A DNA stretch of 22,363 nucleotides from SVQP01 sp045652835 (lineage in GTDB: Bacteria > Bacillota > Clostridia > Oscillospirales > CAG-272). The stretch spans positions 1 through 22,363 of the forward strand of contig JAZOLE010000107.1 of assembly GCA_045652835.1 (NCBI GenBank). Reading direction: 5' to 3'. The translations under genes and the position numbers were made by a program. This document shows positions 7,868 through 15,153 of the stretch, in pieces. The notes beneath the pieces were generated by a model. It was given only the letters and a program-made list of their open reading frames with translations. It was not told the DNA's origin and made no database searches. The stretch's first letter is position 1. Each line of letters begins with the position of its first letter.

Positions 7868-8452
7868 ATGAAGCAAGAACCAACTTATATGCTTAGCGAT
7901 GCTGCGATTGTTGAGCTGTATTGGGCGCGCGATGAAGCCGCGATCAAGCATACAGATCAAAAATATCGCACCTATCTGCTCAAAACGGCATATAACATCC
8001 TGCAGGATATGCAGGATAGCGAGGAATGCCTCAATGACACCTATTTAGATACATGGAATACCATTCCACCGCAGCGTCCGCGCATCCTGCAAGCTTTTGT
8101 TGGCAGTATCATGCGTAATCAGGCAATTGATCGCTATCGCAAAAAGCACCGCAAGAAGAGCATTCCGCCATGCTTTGTTGCGTCCTTTGAGGATCTGCAG
8201 GGATATGCCCTGGAGGATGGCGATGATTACACCGAAAGTGATGCACAGCAGCTTGCCGATGTGATCAGCGCATGGTTGCGCACCTTGGATCAACGCCGAC
8301 GGTACGTATTTTTCGCGCGTTATTACGATGCGCATCCGCTTGATGAAATCGCGCAGGTGCTTGGGATTGCGCGTTCGACCGTCAGCGCAGATCTTTTGTA
8401 CATCAAGACCTCTTTGAAAAGTGCACTTGAAAAGGAGGGCTACACGGTATGA
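7868..8452 (+). CDS. ECF-type RNA polymerase sigma factor, module 1
   Basis: 194 residues, the usual size of a two-domain ECF sigma factor. The sigma-2 region lies at about 20-95 (KHTDQKYRTYLLKTAYNIL, EECLNDTYLDTWN, MRNQAIDRYRKKHRKK). The sigma-4 region is at about 130-190, with LRTLDQRRRYVF and a helix-turn-helix in DEIAQVLGIARSTVSADL. It should direct RNA polymerase to a small set of promoters, probably including its own. ATG 7868 follows AAAAGGAG; an in-frame upstream alternative lacks a ribosome site. Its end overlaps the next gene by ATGA, so translation is coupled and the downstream membrane protein is the natural candidate anti-sigma factor. It is strongly similar by eye to the product at 13035, above all over IKHTD through IPPQRP. 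Confidence 0.92.
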   Translation: MKQEPTYMLSDAAIVELYWARDEAAIKHTDQKYRTYLLKTAYNILQDMQDSEECLNDTYLDTWNTIPPQRPRILQAFVGSIMRNQAIDRYRKKHRKKSIPPCFVASFEDLQGYALEDGDDYTESDAQQLADVISAWLRTLDQRRRYVFFARYYDAHPLDEIAQVLGIARSTVSADLLYIKTSLKSALEKEGYTV

Positions 8453-10071
8453 AAAAAGCTATGTTGTTTGATGCCGTGGGCATGATCGATACCGATCTGC
8501 TGGAGTCCTACGTGCTTATGGATCAAAAGTTGCGCAGCCGTCACAGTGCAGGCAAAAGCAAAAAACATTTGGTAACTTTACTGGCTGCTGCAGTTGCAAT
8601 GATATTGATTTTCGCGCTGCTTATCACGTCTGTTCCGCTTATATACGTGTTCAATGCGGAAGAAATCAACGCAGCCATGTCCGAGACCGTGGAAAACGTG
8701 CTGTTCCCGCTTGATAAAGAGCAGGACGGCGAGAGCGGAGAGATCAATAGGGAAGATTTGCTGATCAATTGGGTTGAGTGGAAGATTGCCGAAGAGTTCT
8801 TTGCAGCCCTTGGCGCCGGCACGGATGATTCGGCGATTGATAAGATGCAATCTATGCAGGGCAACGGACTTGTCGGTGAGAGTATGCAGGGTCTTGGTGA
8901 ATTTTTGGAGAAATTGTATGAATACTTTATCAAGCATTACGAGGATGATGAGAGTGATACGGATGAAACAACGTCTGACCTTGAAACCGATTCTCCCGAA
9001 GCAGCTTTGATTCCGGGTAGCATCTATACGGATGATCAGAGAGTTGAGTATCAATTGAGTGATGACTGTCAATATTATACGGTCATGGGAAAGCCCTTGA
9101 AAAAAGGTGAGCATATGAGTTATTACGAGTTGATCATCCCTGCGGAAATTGATGGAGTTCCCGTGACGAAAATTGCGGATGAGGCGTTTTACCACGATTA
9201 TCTTATGAAAATAGAACTGCCCGAAGGACTAATCGAAATAGGCGACCGCGCGCTTGCTTGCCCGTATATGACCTCTATCGTATTACCAAGCAGTCTTGAA
9301 GTTATGGGGGAAGGTGCATTTGATAAAGCTGCGTTTGAGAAAGTTGTCATTCCGAGTAAAGTTACTGTTATTCCCAATAACGCATTCCAAAGTAATCAAG
9401 AGTTGAAATCGGTTACATTTCTCGGGGCGGTGACTGAAATCGGTGACGGAGCCTTTAGCGGATGTGATGCTTTGCGAACTATTGAATTACCGCAAACAGT
9501 GATCTCCATTGGAAAGAATGCATTTTCTACCAGTGGGCTGTCAAGTATTATCATTCCACCCGGCGTTACCGTGATTGAAAACGGTACGTTTCAACATACT
9601 CCGTTAAAGTCGATCACGTTGCCTGAAGGAATCGTTGAAATCGGGGAGCAGGCATTTTTCTGTTGTAACGGCTTGACCTCGGTAGAATTACCCGAATCTT
9701 TGCAAAGAATTGGAGTCAAGGCTTTTTATGATTGCGGACGCTTAACAGAGTTGGAATTGCCCGCAGGGCTTTCCAGCATTGGCGAAGCAGCATTTATGGT
9801 CTCCGGAATCGAAACGTTAAAGCTACCGGAAGGAATTCAAACCATTCCTGACCAAGCATTTTATGGCATGAATGCAAAAGAGATCTATTTCTCTACCAAT
9901 ATTGTTTCTATAGGAGAGGATGCTTTTGGCGGTCGCTATCAAGCTTGCAAGGTATATTTTCAAGGTACTTTAAGTGAATGGGATGCGATATACAAGCATA
10001 AAAATGTATTCGATAAGGTAGCGGACGAATTTGTGATCGTCTGTACAGACGGAGAAATTGTCATTCAATAA
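8449..10071 (+). CDS. Single-pass membrane protein with BspA-like LRR domain, putative anti-sigma/sensor, module 1
   Basis: 540 residues. A cytoplasmic N-terminus (1-40, with DAVGMIDTDLLESYVLMDQKL) would be the sigma-binding part. One TM helix follows at about 41-67. Outside are NVLFPLD (83-89) and a segment at 107-160 that is about 42/54 identical to the paralog at 13607. Next are an Asp/Glu/Thr linker (about 162-190) and, from about 225, some ten LRR_5/BspA-type repeats (IELPEGLIEIGDRA, VIPSKVTVIPNNAF and the like). A cap ends in VCTDGEIVIQ, also shared with the paralog. Overlap with the sigma gene (ATGA) and the topology suggest a membrane anti-sigma factor that senses an outside ligand or surface contact. 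The N-terminus matches no classical zinc anti-sigma motif that I can see. LRR codons look more AT-rich than the neighbouring genes. Confidence 0.85.
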   Translation: MKKAMLFDAVGMIDTDLLESYVLMDQKLRSRHSAGKSKKHLVTLLAAAVAMILIFALLITSVPLIYVFNAEEINAAMSETVENVLFPLDKEQDGESGEINREDLLINWVEWKIAEEFFAALGAGTDDSAIDKMQSMQGNGLVGESMQGLGEFLEKLYEYFIKHYEDDESDTDETTSDLETDSPEAALIPGSIYTDDQRVEYQLSDDCQYYTVMGKPLKKGEHMSYYELIIPAEIDGVPVTKIADEAFYHDYLMKIELPEGLIEIGDRALACPYMTSIVLPSSLEVMGEGAFDKAAFEKVVIPSKVTVIPNNAFQSNQELKSVTFLGAVTEIGDGAFSGCDALRTIELPQTVISIGKNAFSTSGLSSIIIPPGVTVIENGTFQHTPLKSITLPEGIVEIGEQAFFCCNGLTSVELPESLQRIGVKAFYDCGRLTELELPAGLSSIGEAAFMVSGIETLKLPEGIQTIPDQAFYGMNAKEIYFSTNIVSIGEDAFGGRYQACKVYFQGTLSEWDAIYKHKNVFDKVADEFVIVCTDGEIVIQ

Positions 10072-10075
10072 CTTA

Positions 10076-10110
10076 CGCCCCGACGGGATTTCCCGTCGGG
10101 CGTTCTTTTT
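10076..10110 (+). terminator. Rho-independent terminator of module 1
   Basis: CGCCC(C)GACGGG pairs with CCCGTCGGGCG around ATTT, with one bulged C, followed by TTCTTTTT. Confidence 0.93.
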
Positions 10111-10121
10111 GTGCCGATTTG

Positions 10122-10150
10122 TTGACATTTGCGCGTGTATTTGGTATAAT
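10122..10150 (+). promoter_or_regulatory. Consensus sigma-A promoter for the membrane-protein/fucosidase operon
   Basis: Perfect TTGACA at 10122-10127 and TATAAT at 10145-10150, 17 bases apart. The start codon is at 10183 after AAGGAG. Confidence 0.93.
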
Positions 10151-10182
10151 GTGTGTAATGATTGCTAAAGCAAGGAGAAGCT

Positions 10183-10767
10183 ATGGAAGAGCAGAGAAAA
10201 ATACTCAAAAAATCCGATATCCTGCGTACCATGACCGAGCGCGCGACCGATAAATTCGGTATGATGATCGCTATCTCGTTCGGTGCGTGCGTACCTTTTT
10301 TGGTGATGCTTTTCGTGGCAAACTGGATGTGGAGCGACGTCAACAGATTGGTCGGATTTATTTTCGGCATTATACCCTGTGCCGCAATCCCTGTTTTGCT
10401 CTATGGAGGCTTCAGGCAGGCGTGGGAAATGCACAAAAAGAAGCAGAGCATTATGCAAGGCGACGTAACTGTGATGATTGACACTCTGACCGAGCTGCGC
10501 AAGTGCGAGGAAACCTATTACAGTCATCGCACGCACACTCTCAAGAAAATCGAGTATGACGTATTTGAGTTTGCGCGCGGCAATACCTTTACCATGAAAG
10601 AGGGGCTGTGGACGCAGGCAGAAAAGAACCGCGCGCGTGACCGATTCGGCGTAGGGCATTCCTTTGTGCTGGTTGTGTACCAGAAAAAGAGCTGGGAGCT
10701 GCAGATGATCTATCCCGAGGCAATGTACGAATACGTTGACGATATGTCACAAGGAACGGAGGGATAA
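10183..10767 (+). CDS. Two-TM membrane protein, function unknown (paralog 1 of 3)
   Basis: 194 residues. A charged N-terminus (MEEQRKILKKSDILRTM) is followed by two TM helices at about 27-50 and 56-77. A soluble C-terminal domain of some 115 residues ends with VGHSFVLVVYQKKSWELQMIYPEAMYEYVDD. With positive charge before the first helix and after the second, both ends are probably cytoplasmic. No family is recognised. Length, topology and end pattern are shared with the products at 10769 and 11342, suggesting old tandem duplication. ATG 10183 was chosen over an in-frame TTG at 10162 because AAGGAG lies between them. The next start is one base after the stop, so translation is probably coupled. 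Confidence 0.8.
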   Translation: MEEQRKILKKSDILRTMTERATDKFGMMIAISFGACVPFLVMLFVANWMWSDVNRLVGFIFGIIPCAAIPVLLYGGFRQAWEMHKKKQSIMQGDVTVMIDTLTELRKCEETYYSHRTHTLKKIEYDVFEFARGNTFTMKEGLWTQAEKNRARDRFGVGHSFVLVVYQKKSWELQMIYPEAMYEYVDDMSQGTEG

Positions 10768-10768
10768 C

Positions 10769-11335
10769 GTGCAAGAAGACAGAAGAGAAGTTCTTACAAG
10801 GGAAATGCTGCTTAAAAAATTCAACAGAGGCGCGTATTTTAATTTCCCGATATACGGTGCGGCAGGCGTGGTCGTGGCAATCGTGTTTGCGATCTTTGCA
10901 TCCAAGCTGGCAGAGGAGCTTGCAAAAGCGCCCTCTGATCAAGCAGTGGGTTTTATGGCGTTTTGCGGTGCTGTCATGCTGGCGTTAGCATTTGTTTTGG
11001 GATATCTGATATACAAAACGGTTACGCTGATCCGCGCGGTCAAAAACAAGGACGGTGCGCAGGTCGTCATTGAGCGTGCTAAGTTTTTAAGCTTCGTGGA
11101 ATTTGATCCGTGGCATTCCTTGATGGATCACGGCTATGACGTTGTCTCCTTTGAGGGCGGCAAGGAATACCGCATTTACCATGATAAGCGAAACGGCTCA
11201 AGCTGTCCGTCAAGATTGTCGGTCTGGCTGCAGCTTTCCGAATACGGAGATACCTACATCATCGTGACCATGAAAAACGATCCGCAAACGGTCGTGGATC
11301 TGTATAGCGAAAAGTTCTTTATATATAAGGAGTAA
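10769..11335 (+). CDS. Two-TM membrane protein, function unknown (paralog 2 of 3)
   Basis: 188 residues from a GTG start. The GTG at 10769 is favoured because GGAGGG lies five bases upstream and because it gives an N-terminus (MQEDRREVLTREMLLKKF) like that of the preceding paralog; the first ATG, at 10805, would cut this off. TM helices lie at about 24-45 and 60-83, with a short polar loop rich in Ala, Glu and Lys between them. The soluble C-terminal domain ends with GDTYIIVTMKNDPQTVVDLYSEKFFIYKE, matching the pattern 'F-I-V ... V-Y-FF-Y' of the third paralog. No domain recognised. One base separates it from the gene before and six from the gene after. Confidence 0.78.
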   Translation: MQEDRREVLTREMLLKKFNRGAYFNFPIYGAAGVVVAIVFAIFASKLAEELAKAPSDQAVGFMAFCGAVMLALAFVLGYLIYKTVTLIRAVKNKDGAQVVIERAKFLSFVEFDPWHSLMDHGYDVVSFEGGKEYRIYHDKRNGSSCPSRLSVWLQLSEYGDTYIIVTMKNDPQTVVDLYSEKFFIYKE

Positions 11336-11341
11336 AGCGAA

Positions 11342-11926
11342 ATGACTAAAGAGATATTGACAAACGAGGCGATCCGCCGTGACGTGCTGGGCAATGAAGT
11401 CAAAAAAGCAAAGAATAACGATAACAAAACGCTGGTTTGGGTAATGCCGATTGCCATAGCAGCATTGGCGGCAGGTATTTACGTGCACGTACTGCTTGGC
11501 GTGCTGATCGGTCTTGTTGCTATTGTGCCGATTTACTTATATTTTAAGCAAAATCAAGCCGACAATGACGTTGTGTTCGAGGTTGAGCATGACTGCGAAT
11601 TTATCGTGGAGATCGACACTCTCTCGCATATCGATACAGAAACCGTGTATGAGCCGCACGTGCAACGTAGCTATACCAGAGGCGGGAACAGGATGCACTA
11701 TACCAAGAGCGTGACCGTGTTCAAATTCTATAACTCGCAATGGCGCGTGCCCGAAGTGGAAACGCTGTACGCCTGGAGCAAGGAAATGTACATCTCGCCC
11801 AAAGGGCTGGAGAACACCTCGCTGCGCGGTGACAAGTTTTATATAGTCAGACGCTTGGGTGACGCAGAGGTCGCATATGCATATAACACAAAATTCTTTA
11901 CATACAACGGAAAGATAGGAGAGTAA
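11342..11926 (+). CDS. Two-TM membrane protein, function unknown (paralog 3 of 3)
   Basis: 194 residues. The N-terminus MTKEILTNEAIRRDV is followed by two closely spaced TM helices at about 30-48 and 50-68. The soluble domain contains FEVEHDCEFIVEIDTLSHIDTETVYEP, a patch rich in acidic residues, and ends with KFYIVRRLGDAEVAYAYNTKFFTY. No family recognised. The shared architecture with the two genes before it is clear, but sequence identity is low. AAGGAG precedes ATG 11342. The fucosidase gene begins four bases after its stop, so the four genes form one operon from the 10122 promoter. Confidence 0.8.
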   Translation: MTKEILTNEAIRRDVLGNEVKKAKNNDNKTLVWVMPIAIAALAAGIYVHVLLGVLIGLVAIVPIYLYFKQNQADNDVVFEVEHDCEFIVEIDTLSHIDTETVYEPHVQRSYTRGGNRMHYTKSVTVFKFYNSQWRVPEVETLYAWSKEMYISPKGLENTSLRGDKFYIVRRLGDAEVAYAYNTKFFTYNGKIGE

Positions 11927-11930
11927 GGCG

Positions 11931-12899
11931 ATGACCAACAAGGAATGGTTCAAAAAAGAGGCGAAATTCGGTTTGATGATCCACTGGGGTCTGTATTCGC
12001 TGCTCGCAGGGGAGCACCGCGGCCAGCGCATCGGCATGATCGCTGAATGGGCGCAGGCGTATTTCCGTATCCCGAATGAGGAATATGCGCAGCTTGCAAA
12101 GGCGTTCAATCCTATTTACTTTGACGCGGAGGAATGGGTCAAGCTTGCCAAGGATGCCGGTATGAATTACATGGTTGTGACCAGTAAGCATCACGACGGC
12201 TTTTGCATGTTCAAATCCGAGTATGACAACTACAACGTGGTGGATGCAACGCCCTTTGGCCGTGACGTAATCGGTGAGATCGCTGCGGCTTGCAAAAAGC
12301 ATGGGCTGAAATTGGGCCTGTATTATTCGCAGGAGCTTGATTGGCATGAGCCCAACGGAGGAGGATATCACCCCTCGCACCTCAATATTGACGACACGCA
12401 TTGGACCAATAACTGGGATTTCCCGAACGACGATCAAAAGAATTACGAGCAATGCTTCCGCGCCAAGATTCTGCCGCAGATCCGCGAAATTTTGACCAAG
12501 TACGGCGATATTTGTCTGCTCTGGTGTGATACGCCTTTTCAGATCACGCCCGAACAATCCAAGGAATTGCGCGATCTTGTCAAGGAGCTGCAGCCCGAAT
12601 GCCTGCTGAATTCCCGTATTGGTAACGGACTTGGCGATTACGTGTCCATGGGCGACAACGTCATTCCCGACGAATATATGGAGGACGTTTTGGTGGAATC
12701 TCCCACAACGCTCAACGATACCTGGGGCTTTAAGTATTTTGACGATAACTGGAAGAATGCAGACGAGGTTATTCGTATCAAGAATCACCTCAACACCCGC
12801 GGCGTCAACTACCTGCTCAACGTAGGTCCCGACCATCTTGGCAGAATTCCTGTGCCCGCGCTTGAAATTCTGCGCGAGGTAGGCAAGCGCGAACAATAA
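11931..12899 (+). CDS. Compact cytoplasmic GH29 alpha-L-fucosidase
   Basis: Expected to release L-fucose from alpha-linked fucosides by a retaining mechanism. Family signatures are plain: KFGLMIHWGLYS (13-24), AEWAQ near 38-42, TSKHHDGFCMF (84-94), LYYSQELDWHEP (130-141), LLWCDTP with Asp200 as the likely nucleophile, and YLLNVGPDHLGRIP near the C-terminus. The acid/base residue varies in GH29 and I do not assign it. At 322 residues it has little more than the catalytic barrel; most family members exceed 400 and carry a C-terminal beta domain. There is no signal peptide, so it should act on imported oligosaccharides. ATG 11931 follows AGGAG. It is the last gene of the operon with the three membrane proteins. 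Confidence 0.92.
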   Translation: MTNKEWFKKEAKFGLMIHWGLYSLLAGEHRGQRIGMIAEWAQAYFRIPNEEYAQLAKAFNPIYFDAEEWVKLAKDAGMNYMVVTSKHHDGFCMFKSEYDNYNVVDATPFGRDVIGEIAAACKKHGLKLGLYYSQELDWHEPNGGGYHPSHLNIDDTHWTNNWDFPNDDQKNYEQCFRAKILPQIREILTKYGDICLLWCDTPFQITPEQSKELRDLVKELQPECLLNSRIGNGLGDYVSMGDNVIPDEYMEDVLVESPTTLNDTWGFKYFDDNWKNADEVIRIKNHLNTRGVNYLLNVGPDHLGRIPVPALEILREVGKREQ

Positions 12900-12909
12900 A
12901 TTTAATAAG

Positions 12910-12943
12910 AAATATCGGCTCTTGTCAGGGAGCCGATATTTCC
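12910..12943 (+). terminator. Hairpin terminator after the fucosidase
   Basis: AAATATCGGCTC (12910-12921) and GAGCCGATATTT (12930-12941) form a perfect 12-bp stem with an eight-base loop. The T-run is only three bases, so termination may be incomplete and some read-through into module 2 is possible. Confidence 0.75.
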
Positions 12944-12973
12944 ATATGAAAATTTTTGAGTATTTTTGAAAAA

Positions 12974-13013
12974 CCGTACACTTTTTGTAAAAAACGGCAT
13001 CTATAAGGGTGAA
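12974..13013 (+). promoter_or_regulatory. Putative ECF-sigma promoter of module 2
   Basis: CCGTACACTTT, a 20-base gap from ACA, then CTATAAGGGTGAA, in the same place before the sigma gene as the element at 7807-7845. GGTGAA is identical in both. Inferred target of one or both ECF sigma factors. Confidence 0.6.
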
Positions 13014-13034
13014 GGATGCAGAAAGGAGAACGTT

Positions 13035-13610
13035 ATGCAACAAAATTACGTTCGCTTGCTAAGCGACGACGAAATTATTGCGCTGTATTGGGAGCGAAAT
13101 GAAAACGCCATCAAGCATACAGACGAGAAATACCGTGCGTATTTACTTACGGTGGCAAATAATATCCTGCGCGATCTGCAGGATAGCGAGGAATGTTTAA
13201 ATGATACGTATCTGTCCACGTGGAATAGCATTCCGCCGCAGCGCCCGTACCTGCTCAAAGCTTTTTTATCTTCTATCATGCGCAATCACGCGCTGATGGT
13301 CAGTCGCAAGCAAAACGCCCAAAAAAGAGCCGTTCAAAGCCAGGCTGTCTCACTATCTGATCTTGAGGATGTGCTGTCAGATTGCCAAGATACCGACAAC
13401 GTGCGATTTCTTGCAATGGTAATAGACGATTTTTTATCAAGTCTTGATAAAGACCAGCGATTTATCTTTATTGGCAGATATTATTACGGTAAACAAATCG
13501 AGCAGATAGCAAATGAATTGGACGTCAGCCGCTCCAAGGTCAATAAGCAGATCGCATATCTCAAGCAAGCCCTGAAAGAAAAATTGGAAAGGGAGGGCTT
13601 GGGCATATGA
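13035..13610 (+). CDS. ECF-type RNA polymerase sigma factor, module 2
   Basis: 191 residues, a clear paralog of the sigma factor at 7868. The sigma-2 region holds IKHTDEKYRAYLLTVANNIL and EECLNDTYLSTWNSIPPQRP. The sigma-4 region holds LSSLDKDQRFIFIGRYYYGK and the helix-turn-helix EQIANELDVSRSKVNKQIA. The two paralogs are close in region 2 but differ much more in the linker (about 105-130) and in the recognition helix (SRSKVNKQI against ARSTVSADL), which suggests different or only partly overlapping promoter choice. ATG 13035 follows AAAGGAG; longer in-frame starts have no ribosome site and run through the promoter element. Its stop overlaps the membrane-protein start by ATGA. Confidence 0.92.
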   Translation: MQQNYVRLLSDDEIIALYWERNENAIKHTDEKYRAYLLTVANNILRDLQDSEECLNDTYLSTWNSIPPQRPYLLKAFLSSIMRNHALMVSRKQNAQKRAVQSQAVSLSDLEDVLSDCQDTDNVRFLAMVIDDFLSSLDKDQRFIFIGRYYYGKQIEQIANELDVSRSKVNKQIAYLKQALKEKLEREGLGI

Positions 13611-15100
13611 ATAAAGACAGAATGATTGATGCCATTACAGCCATTGACCAAAAATACATCATTGAGTACGTACAATACGAAACCAAGCTGGAGATATTAA
13701 GGAGCAGAAAGAGAAAAAGAACGCGCAGCCTGATTGTCTGTGCTGCATGCCTTGCGCTTGTCTTTAGCATGCTGCTTGTAACACTTCCGTTGTCGTTTAT
13801 CGTGCTTGGCAGCAAGCCCGTGCAAGAGTGGGGAAGCCAGGTCATTGAAAACGTACTGTTCCCGTTAGATCAGCAGCCCGCAGATCCGGACGATCCCGAC
13901 GATACTACGCCACCCAAGCAAAGTCTGTTGCAGTTGAATTGGATCGAATGGAAGTTTACCGAAGAGCTCTTCAACGCTCTTGGCGCAGGTACGGATGATT
14001 CGGTCATTGACAAGCTGCAATCCATGCAGGGAAATGGCCTTGTCGGTGAGCGTATGCAATCCTTGGGCGACTTCCTTGAGAGATTGTATGAGTATTATAT
14101 GGATCATAAGGACGAGATCGATGCGATCATTGGAGAGATAGAGAGCAAAACGGAAACCGAAAGGGAAACCGAAACGGAATCAGAGACAGAATCAGAGACG
14201 GAATCCAAGACGGAGATAGAAACAGAGCAGAATCACGAGACGGATGCGGTGACAAATGATCTATCCGTCGTTGTCGAAGGCGACTTTGAATTTTCACTTA
14301 GTGCAACGGGTGATTATTATATTCTAACTAAGTACTGGCATCAAGGCGAAACGGATATCAGAATTCCTGATGCAGTGTACGGGATTCCTGTTAAGGAGAT
14401 TGCTGAAAGTGCCTTTGCATATGCCGATGAGATAGAAAGAGTGGAAATCCCGCTGGGAGTAGAGAAAATTGGCACGAGTGCATTTGAATATTGTTCTGCG
14501 CTACAATATGTAAGAATGCCGGAGCATTTAACTGAAATACCTGGCACACTATTCTGCCATTGTTATAATCTCAGAGAGATTACTATTCCTGAAGGTGTGG
14601 AAACCATAGGTGATATGGCTTTTTACTGTTGTTCATCTCTACAAAATGTCGAAATTCCAGAGACTTTAACGGTTATAGGAGGTCGTGCTTTTACATCTTG
14701 CTATAATTTGACCACCATTGAATTGCCGGATAATGTGAATTATATAGGAGATGAGGCTTTCAGAGAAACACTACGAGATTTTGATTTTGTAATCCCGAAG
14801 AGTATGACTGATATTAGTGAGATGTCTTTCTATAATAGTTTTATATCTTCTGTTTATATTCCTGATGGTGTTACGCATATTGGAGTTTATACGTTTGCTG
14901 ACTGTTCCGTATTGACATCTGTATCACTTCCAAACACATTGGAAAGCATAGCTGATTTGGGTTTTGATAAAGCAGAAAATTTGGAAAGAATTGAATTTAG
15001 AGGTTCTTTGGAAGAATGGAACCGTATCAGCGTTGGATATAGATCAATCATGAGCGGTACTGTTATCGTCTGCACCGACGGTGAGATCGTCATTGAATAA
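13607..15100 (+). CDS. Single-pass membrane protein with BspA-like LRR domain, putative anti-sigma/sensor, module 2
   Basis: 497 residues, same plan as the product at 8449. A cytoplasmic N-terminus (1-40, DAITAIDQKYIIEYVQYETKLE, then a basic RSRKRKRTR) leads to one TM helix at about 41-67. Outside are NVLFPLD (82-88), a Pro/Asp linker, and the conserved segment 111-164 (ALGAGTDDSVIDK, MQGNGLVGERM). A Glu/Thr/Ser repeat linker (181-207) precedes about eight BspA/LRR_5 repeats (about 245-470, with IPEGVETIGDMAFYCCSSL) and the shared cap ending VCTDGEIVIE. I infer an anti-sigma/sensor partner of the sigma factor at 13035, from the ATGA overlap and topology. The LRR part differs more from the paralog than the membrane-proximal part, as expected if each senses a different ligand. 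LRR codons are noticeably AT-rich. Confidence 0.85.
   Translation: MNKDRMIDAITAIDQKYIIEYVQYETKLEILRSRKRKRTRSLIVCAACLALVFSMLLVTLPLSFIVLGSKPVQEWGSQVIENVLFPLDQQPADPDDPDDTTPPKQSLLQLNWIEWKFTEELFNALGAGTDDSVIDKLQSMQGNGLVGERMQSLGDFLERLYEYYMDHKDEIDAIIGEIESKTETERETETESETESETESKTEIETEQNHETDAVTNDLSVVVEGDFEFSLSATGDYYILTKYWHQGETDIRIPDAVYGIPVKEIAESAFAYADEIERVEIPLGVEKIGTSAFEYCSALQYVRMPEHLTEIPGTLFCHCYNLREITIPEGVETIGDMAFYCCSSLQNVEIPETLTVIGGRAFTSCYNLTTIELPDNVNYIGDEAFRETLRDFDFVIPKSMTDISEMSFYNSFISSVYIPDGVTHIGVYTFADCSVLTSVSLPNTLESIADLGFDKAENLERIEFRGSLEEWNRISVGYRSIMSGTVIVCTDGEIVIE
14147..14227 (+). repeat. Glu-Thr/Ser low-complexity linker repeat
   Basis: Short GAAAC/GAGAC-type direct repeats code for a run of alternating Glu with Thr or Ser (residues 181-207 of the module 2 membrane protein). 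They probably give a flexible, extended spacer between membrane and LRR domain. Such repeats tend to vary in length by slippage. Confidence 0.85.
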
Positions 15101-15109
15101 CAACAAAAT

Positions 15110-15139
15110 AACCCACCGGGGCTTTCCCGGTGGGTTTTT
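15110..15139. terminator. Bidirectional terminator between convergent operons
   Basis: AACCCACCGGG (15110-15120) pairs with CCCGGTGGGTT (15126-15136) around a five-base loop. Plus-strand T-run to 15139; on the minus strand the stem is followed by TATTTTGTTG. It serves module 2 (+) and kdgK (-). Confidence 0.88.
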
Positions 15140-15153
15140 CTATATGCAATTTC

